A DNA stretch of 64,000 nucleotides, taken from positions 248,001 through 312,000 of the forward strand of contig NZ_PYGD01000006.1 of NCBI RefSeq assembly GCF_003014535.1. Direction: 5' to 3'. Below are positions 59,182-64,000 of this stretch, piece after piece; the stretch's first letter is position 1; the number at the start of each line of letters is the position of its first letter. Source of the stretch: Taibaiella chishuiensis (GTDB lineage Bacteria; Bacteroidota; Bacteroidia; Chitinophagales; Chitinophagaceae). Both the position numbers and the translations under genes were made by a program. The notes under the pieces were generated by a model. That model made no database searches, was not told where the DNA came from, and saw nothing but the letters and a program-made list of their open reading frames with translations.

Positions 59182-59340
59182 ATGAGCAACAAAAAAGTAT
59201 TATGCGCATTGCCCGGCCTGGCGCCAAAGGGTACAGCGACTTACATCCTGCAACAAAGAAGCGGTAACGGATCTCCCGGCAGATGCACCCCGCAATCCCA
59301 GGGCCTCCCACGCATGACTACCATGCTTTTTGACCGTTAG
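59182..59340 (+). CDS. Possible small peptide gene, 52 residues
   Basis: An ATG at 59182 opens a 52-codon frame encoding a basic peptide starting MSNKKVLCALPGLAPKG, with cysteines at residues 8 and 35 and Gly/Ser/Pro in the middle. The start is preceded by AACACAATT and by a promoter-like element, and the frame ends in TAG before a 140-bp gap. The GTG at 59149 would extend it without added sense. It could be a secreted or processed peptide, or simply a chance frame. No ribosomally synthesised peptide family is recognised. Confidence 0.4.
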   Translation: MSNKKVLCALPGLAPKGTATYILQQRSGNGSPGRCTPQSQGLPRMTTMLFDR

Positions 59341-59481
59341 GGCATGTGCCATTAGCTGTCCTCTTCGCATTCATCCGGATGACCTGCCTGTCTTGCCCCG
59401 CAAAACAGGGTTACAGGCTCCGGGATTTCCCCACAATCGCATGCCCCAAAACTTAACGGGCAGGCATCTAAAAATGATCCT

Positions 59482-61245
59482 ATGAAAAAGATATTTAAGT
59501 ATTCTTTGCCGGCATTGCTGGCCGCTTTGTTCCTGCTGGGTTCTGTTGCCGCTATAGCACAAATCCGGCCCCACCCCTGGGAGCCCCCAACGCCCATACC
59601 TGCGCGGAGTTTTACCCATTGTACTTTGCTATCCGAGGATTGTACGACCGGTTTGGCAAGTATAGGCGTAAATTTCGAGCTCAACATACTTAACCTGCCG
59701 GGCTTTGCCGACTACCGGGCGGTAATAAAGCTATACAAGGGCGTGTTACAGTCCGGTCTTGCATCTACCATTCACAGCGAAGTATATGTTACTCTTCGTA
59801 ACGGCAACACCGTTTCTGTAGCCGGGATACCCGTTAACGTGGTTACCTCTTTCACGACGGCTGATTTTTTCACCCAACCCGTGTCGATATACGTAGCCCG
59901 GAATGGCTGGTACCGGGCCACAACAACCTTGCAAAGGCTTACTTCCGGAGGATGGACGGACGTGTTCACTACCCCCTTGAGTACTGCTTATGGTTACGAT
60001 GATATAACCTGGCAGCCTTTTGGCGATTTTGCCGAAGTGGCGCGTGTAAATACGTTAAGACGTTCGCTCTTTGATTTTTCGATCAACGGAAATTTTTGCA
60101 ACACCGGCAATACAGAAGAGTTTTTTACTTGCGCTACGTCGCCACTGATCCTGCAGGATATCCAGGACTGGATCGGCTACAATACCTTCGAGGCCTCAAC
60201 ACTTAAAATAGAAAAGAATAACGGTACGATCTGGTTACCCCCGGACTCGATCGTGCTGAGCAATAATCAAAATCAGAGCCTGAACCTGACTAACCTGTTT
60301 TCGTTGGGGAGTTACCAGGGGCTGCTCAGGGTTACCTATGAGTTAACTCCGGATGTCTGTAACGAAGTGTCCTACCGGAGATACAGACAAAAAACCATCA
60401 AGGTAACGCCGGTTACCATACTAGCCAGCTATTCTAAACCTGCTTGTAATAACGGTTGCGGCAGGCCTGTTCAAACTACTTTGCCGATTACAGCACCGGC
60501 GCCGGCAACTAATGCTACGCTTTCTGTTTTTCAGGATAATATTGATGCTGCGCCCGGATGGATGGGAGCACAGACGGTAGGCATGTACGGGATCCATGTT
60601 GATGGAAACGCGACGGTAGAGGTCTACGCAGTAGATACAAGTGGCAACAGGATATCTCCTATACTTTCTTCCTTCAGCCATACCGGTCCATGGACCGGAA
60701 CCCTGAGCTTTAATCTTAACAATCTTAAATTTAATAAGAACAATCCGCCCTATTATGTTACTGCAGGTGCTTTCAGTTTTGCTAACTATTTTAGTAAATT
60801 CTACGAGGCTATTCAGGATGGAGATATTACGACCATGACATTAGCCGATTTCAGCGACAGAGTTTATTGTGCCGACTTAAACGTAGTCGACCCGGTTTCC
60901 GGCTGTTCTGTTTCTAAGAAAAGCTATTTCAAAATTGCAAACAATGGTGCTAATATTGTGGGTTCGGGCGCCCGGCCAGCCCCGCCTAAGGATGAGCAGG
61001 AAGTACCCTTGTCCGTAAGTATCTACCCCAATCCGGCGAGCACTACGGTAACGATAACGATACCGTCCGGAACGGTCCATGCTTCGGTTAAACTGGTCGA
61101 TAATACCGGGCGCATGCTGTTGGAAAAGGAATACCTGCATGCGGGTAAGCATGCGATAGATATTCAGCAACTGCCAACAGGTGTGTACTTTTATAGCTTG
61201 TCGGTAGATGGTAAAATGAAACATGGTAAGTTGGTGAAGCAATAA
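59482..61245 (+). CDS. Secreted protein with T9SS type A sorting domain, 587 residues
   Basis: This is an extracellular protein with a signal peptide (SLPALLAALFLLGSVAAIAQ) and a C-terminal T9SS sorting domain (VSIYPNPASTTVTITI, then GVYFYSLSVDGKMKHGKLVKQ). The central 470 residues look beta-rich and contain several cysteines (for example NEEFFTCATSPL and ACNNGCGRPV), but no domain family is recognised. The codon usage looks more AT-rich than in the large operon. It lies downstream of a two-component pair, so it is a candidate target. The dispersed non-coding element (61382) follows about 140 bp after the stop. Confidence 0.87.
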   Translation: MKKIFKYSLPALLAALFLLGSVAAIAQIRPHPWEPPTPIPARSFTHCTLLSEDCTTGLASIGVNFELNILNLPGFADYRAVIKLYKGVLQSGLASTIHSEVYVTLRNGNTVSVAGIPVNVVTSFTTADFFTQPVSIYVARNGWYRATTTLQRLTSGGWTDVFTTPLSTAYGYDDITWQPFGDFAEVARVNTLRRSLFDFSINGNFCNTGNTEEFFTCATSPLILQDIQDWIGYNTFEASTLKIEKNNGTIWLPPDSIVLSNNQNQSLNLTNLFSLGSYQGLLRVTYELTPDVCNEVSYRRYRQKTIKVTPVTILASYSKPACNNGCGRPVQTTLPITAPAPATNATLSVFQDNIDAAPGWMGAQTVGMYGIHVDGNATVEVYAVDTSGNRISPILSSFSHTGPWTGTLSFNLNNLKFNKNNPPYYVTAGAFSFANYFSKFYEAIQDGDITTMTLADFSDRVYCADLNVVDPVSGCSVSKKSYFKIANNGANIVGSGARPAPPKDEQEVPLSVSIYPNPASTTVTITIPSGTVHASVKLVDNTGRMLLEKEYLHAGKHAIDIQQLPTGVYFYSLSVDGKMKHGKLVKQ

Positions 61246-61381
61246 TTCTTCTTTCCAGGACTGCTGGCCCGTAAAGGATTTAAGATAGATTAAAGCCCTG
61301 GTCCATGTCCGTCATGCTATGCGCAACGGCCTTAGCCGAATAGGTCGCGGGGAAGAATGCTTTTTACCGACACATCCGATC

Positions 61382-61646
61382 AGGCAAAAAGACAAAGAAG
61401 CATATGGGGCCGACAAAGCGATTCGGTTAATCCAACGCTATTTTTTTCTCGCTGCGGCGCCGCGCTCGCAGCAAGAAAAAATGAAATTCGCGGGACCCCA
61501 TTCGCCCGCCAGGACCTGGTATTGCAGTATATTTATCTATCCAGGATAGCTAAAGCGATCCCTATGAATTTCCCTTGAATAAATAATAGAGGAACGGATC
61601 TGCAGGCTCGATTTTTAATTCCCCAGAAATTCCGACTGATCCGATT
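61382..61646. repeat. Dispersed non-coding element, copy 2
   Basis: Colinear with 26182-26434. Matching blocks are at 61391-61405, 61415-61425, 61511-61530 and 61600-61619, each identical to its counterpart. The stem-loop 61441-61481 takes the place of the copy 1 stem-loop. Order and spacing are preserved while the DNA between blocks has diverged. Confidence 0.75.
61441..61481. other. Stem-loop within dispersed element copy 2
   Basis: TTTTTTCTCGCTGCG pairs with CGCAGCAAGAAAAAA with one mismatch, a 15-position stem around GCGCCGCGCT. Confidence 0.65.
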
Positions 61647-61652
61647 TAAAAG

Positions 61653-61700
61653 ACAAGCGATTGTTGAACAGGGGCAACCCTGTTCTCAATCGCTTGTTTT
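61653..61700 (+). terminator. Long hairpin terminator
   Basis: ACAAGCGATTG...AACAGGG, loop GCAA, CCCTGTTC...CAATCGCTTGT, then TTTT. The stem has 11 and 8 bp separated by a small internal bulge. It may end the element's or the upstream gene's transcript. Confidence 0.8.
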
Positions 61701-61904
61701 CCAATAGCGTTCCTTCCATGCGCCAACAGGCCATCCCATTGCCAGGCCTGTGTTACCGGCAGGCCTTTGCTTTAGCGACCTGAAAGATGGATTTGGATCA
61801 GATGCGCATGTTTGTTCACTTTCGCTGAGATATACAAACAAGCCAAAGAAAGCGTTAAAGTTTTTTTCGCGTTTGCCAGCCGGTGCAAAAATGAATCGAA
61901 TAAT

Positions 61905-61912
61905 TATCTTCG
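61905..61912 (+). promoter_or_regulatory. Candidate -7 element of response regulator gene
   Basis: TATCTTCG is one base from TAnnTTTG and lies 19 bp upstream of the ATG at 61932. Confidence 0.35.
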
Positions 61913-61931
61913 CAGGACCAAACGAACCAGT

Positions 61932-62561
61932 ATGCAATCGATTTTAATCGCGGATGATCACGAAATTGTCCGCTTCGGATTAACTATAATGCTTAAGGAG
62001 TTTTTCCCCGTTTATACCATAGATGAAGCTTGGGATGCGGAAAGTGTGATAGAACAAATGAGAAAAAAAGAATATCAGCTGATCTTACTCGACCTGGTAA
62101 TGCCTAATACCGATGTAAGCATTTTACTGCCCTACATAAAAAACATTCACCCCAAAGTAAAAATCCTTATCCTGTCCATGAATGACGAAACCCTTTATGG
62201 CTTACGTTCCATTCATTTGGGCGCACACGGTTATCTGAAAAAAGATGCGCCTACGAACGAAATTGTGAAAGCGATCAGAACGATTTTGGCAGGCAAAAAA
62301 TATGTAAGTGAGGAACTGGCCGACAACTTATTACAACATTCTTTAGCAGGTAAATCCATCAGCCCTTTCGAAAGGCTTAGTCCGAGGGAGTTCCAGGTGG
62401 CTATGTATCTTATCAAAGACTTTACGCAAAAACAGATCAGCGAAATACTCCAGGTGCAATACGGTACTGTAAATACCCTAAAACAACGTGTTTACGATAA
62501 ACTGGAGATCGGGGAAAGAAAAGAACTGACGGAATTAGCTTCCATTTATGGTCTTCAATGA
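61932..62561 (+). CDS. LuxR/NarL-type response regulator
   Basis: This 209-residue response regulator has the phospho-acceptor D54 in LILLDLVMP, the acidic start SILIADDHE, and a C-terminal helix-turn-helix (LSPREFQVAMYLIKDFTQKQISEIL). I start at MQSILIADD (61932); the longer frame adds a stretch that does not look like a receiver domain. The stop lies 7 bp into the 3' end of the convergent kinase gene, so the two 3' ends overlap on opposite strands. The kinase is the likely partner, although cognate pairs are normally transcribed together. The recognition half (QISEILQVQYGTVNTLKQRVYDKL) is intact. Confidence 0.93.
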   Translation: MQSILIADDHEIVRFGLTIMLKEFFPVYTIDEAWDAESVIEQMRKKEYQLILLDLVMPNTDVSILLPYIKNIHPKVKILILSMNDETLYGLRSIHLGAHGYLKKDAPTNEIVKAIRTILAGKKYVSEELADNLLQHSLAGKSISPFERLSPREFQVAMYLIKDFTQKQISEILQVQYGTVNTLKQRVYDKLEIGERKELTELASIYGLQ

Positions 62562-64000
62562 TGATGCAACGTCTTGGTGACAGAAACTGCGGCCCTTATA
62601 CCATGGAGGGAAACGGTGGTACCCTTATTCTTTTCGCTGTCTATCGTTATCCTTGCCCCTAGCCTGAGGGCAAAGTCGATAATGAATTGGTAACCCAATT
62701 TGCTGCCCGGCTCTATAGTGAAGACTTTATCTCTTTCGGAGATCAATGCTTTCAGCTTGCCCAGGACTTCTGCGGACATGCCGTTACCGGTATCGGATAC
62801 CCGGATAAGGCACGTTTCATTTTTGTCTTCCGAAAAGTGAATATCAATTACACCATTGCGCGTATGTTTATTTGCATTATCCACCAAGTTGCGCAGTACA
62901 GCTTTGAGCAGTTCCCTATTGGTATACAATTCGTATTCCCCGTTTATCGTAAACGTAAGCCTGTTTCCGCGAAGTTCCAATATCTCCTTATAAAAAACGT
63001 GAAGTTCATTAAGGAGCTTACCTAAAGGAAATGCCGTCTTATTTAAATTGAACCGCTCATCCTGTACTCTTGCCCAAAGGTTAAATTCGTCAACAAAGGC
63101 GTAGATCTTCTTTGTCGTATTTTTCATTTCCCTGCTTATTTGTCCTGCTTTTTCATGCTCTTCAGCCACCAAAGCTTCATAATTGGATTCAGAAAGATAA
63201 CCCAGGAAATGTAAGGGCGATTGCAGGTCGTGCCCTACCATCATCAGTATCTTTTCTTTCAGGTGATTGGCACTACGCAAATGAAGTGTACGTTGCTCTA
63301 CTTCCAGCTCCAGCGCCTTATTACGTTTTACCAGGTAAGCGAACCTCAATTTTACGATTAAGAGTACGAGCAGGCACACGGCAATCAATAGCACGGCTTT
63401 AAAGTAGATCGTCTGGTAGAAGAATGGCTTAACCGATAACAGGACACTTGTTGTAACAACATTGTGCTCACCAAAACCGCCACGTTTCCTGAATTGTAAA
63501 TTATACTTGCCGTATGCGAGATTATTAAACACTACAGTATTGTCTTCCTTTAAAGGTTGCCACGTGCTATCCAGGCCGCTAAGCCTGTATTCCAGCATCT
63601 GATTGGCCGGATGGCCAAAGTAAGGTGAAGCTACCTGCACTTCGAGGTATTTGAAAGACGGGTCCATGTTGATCCTGTTACCGGCCAGCAGTTGCGGCTT
63701 CCCGTCGATTAATAATTTGTCGACAAATATTTTGTTTACAGGCAGTACTTCGTTGATGCTGTCCGGGTAAAATTGTACAAGCCCGTCCAGGGAGGGGAAT
63801 GAAAATTTGCCGTTGCCCAGGGCTACCGCAGATGGGGAACAACTTCCGTTGAATTCGTTCGTATTAAAACCCGATTCCTTACTGAAATACTGGTAGTAAA
63901 CGGTAGCTGTCTTTCGATCTATAAAATGGGTAAGCGCTTCCTTCCTGCAGCGGAACAAACCGTTATTGGTGCTCATCCACATGAATCCATGCTTATCTTC
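62555..64000 (-). CDS. Propeller-type sensor histidine kinase, C-terminal part (5' end outside window)
   Basis: The visible 481 residues are the end of a Bacteroidota sensor kinase. The frame continues past base 64000 without a stop, so the N-terminal propeller is cut off. Visible are the last propeller blade (HGFMWMSTNNGLFRC), a Y_Y_Y-like domain (YRLSGLDSTWQPL), a membrane helix (TIYFKAVLLIAVCLLVLLIVKL) and a HisKA-type phosphorylation site in MMVGHDLQSPLHFLG. A HATPase domain (VDNANKHT, DTGNGMS) and a serine/glycine-rich end follow. It belongs to the two-component-propeller class, usually linked to polysaccharide sensing. Its 3' end overlaps the convergent response regulator by 7 bp. Confidence 0.92.
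   Translation of the reverse strand, partial: EDKHGFMWMSTNNGLFRCRKEALTHFIDRKTATVYYQYFSKESGFNTNEFNGSCSPSAVALGNGKFSFPSLDGLVQFYPDSINEVLPVNKIFVDKLLIDGKPQLLAGNRINMDPSFKYLEVQVASPYFGHPANQMLEYRLSGLDSTWQPLKEDNTVVFNNLAYGKYNLQFRKRGGFGEHNVVTTSVLLSVKPFFYQTIYFKAVLLIAVCLLVLLIVKLRFAYLVKRNKALELEVEQRTLHLRSANHLKEKILMMVGHDLQSPLHFLGYLSESNYEALVAEEHEKAGQISREMKNTTKKIYAFVDEFNLWARVQDERFNLNKTAFPLGKLLNELHVFYKEILELRGNRLTFTINGEYELYTNRELLKAVLRNLVDNANKHTRNGVIDIHFSEDKNETCLIRVSDTGNGMSAEVLGKLKALISERDKVFTIEPGSKLGYQFIIDFALRLGARITIDSEKNKGTTVSLHGIRAAVSVTKTLHHH

Larger units (their letters stand above)
59071..59481. other. Intergenic region with promoter and small open frame
   Basis: This 410-bp gap before the T9SS cargo gene contains a promoter-like TTG-N19-CATATTTG (59120-59149) and a 52-codon frame (59182-59340). 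The 140 bp after that frame hold no recognised gene. Confidence 0.6.
61246..61931. other. Long intergenic region with dispersed element copy 2 and terminator
   Basis: 686 bp without a supportable gene. It contains copy 2 of the dispersed non-coding element (61382-61646), a long hairpin with T tract (61653-61700) and a candidate -7 element (61905). The open frame at 61319-61549 is not conserved in copy 1. Confidence 0.7.

Noticed and set aside
59182-59340. Small peptide as a lanthipeptide or other RiPP precursor
   Set aside because: No modification enzyme or recognisable leader is nearby; kept only as a low-confidence gene.
61319-61549. 76-codon open frame within the dispersed element
   Set aside because: The frame is broken by indels in copy 1 and does not resemble a protein family.

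Overview
The window looks like chromosomal DNA of a member of the Bacteroidota, most likely a Chitinophagaceae-type soil or environmental bacterium. Four independent signs support this. Several secreted proteins end in a type IX secretion (T9SS) sorting domain. AraC-type regulators are unusually frequent. HisKA_3-type kinases with periplasmic propellers are paired with NarL-type regulators. Several genes are preceded by the Bacteroidota -7 promoter element TAnnTTTG. No rRNA, tRNA, CRISPR array, transposase or phage structural gene was recognised. The first gene (MFS transporter) and the last gene (propeller histidine kinase) run off the window ends.

Layout. 1-5.0 kb: the end of an MFS transporter, a DUF488 protein overlapping a small 2Fe-2S protein, a lipoprotein, then on the minus strand a 7TM-AraC regulator, a secreted beta-rich protein and an esterase lipoprotein. 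5.3-22.9 kb: one uninterrupted plus-strand array of eight genes, preceded by an 18-bp perfect palindrome and closed by a strong hairpin terminator. It encodes a ComEC-like metallo-beta-lactamase-fold protein, a 1532-residue DUF6603-like protein, three unfamiliar proteins of 524, 310 and 1431 residues, a 594-residue protein ending in a FISUMP domain, and two glycine-triplet-repeat proteins with matching N-termini. None has a visible signal peptide. This is the most unusual part of the window. 23-42.7 kb: short one- to three-gene units of small enzymes (alkylation DNA repair, VOC, SDR, NmrA-like, GNAT, azoreductase, agmatine deiminase), many next to AraC, HxlR or XRE regulators. 42.7-52.4 kb: large T9SS-exported proteins and a small thioredoxin-like protein. 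52.5-64 kb: three two-component systems around a further T9SS cargo gene and a possible small peptide gene.

How the parts fit. The 5.4-22.8 kb operon reads as one multi-protein assembly, with an MBL-fold enzyme at the head, very large beta-rich scaffold proteins in the middle and adhesin-like glycine-rich proteins at the end. Its function is not known to me. The 27.1-28.4 kb pair (Ogt plus AlkA-like glycosylase) is a small alkylation-repair operon with a perfect inverted repeat over its promoter. A diverged non-coding element of about 250 bp occurs twice (26.2 and 61.4 kb), each time downstream of a secreted-protein gene. Family names are recognised by eye and from memory; no database search was possible.
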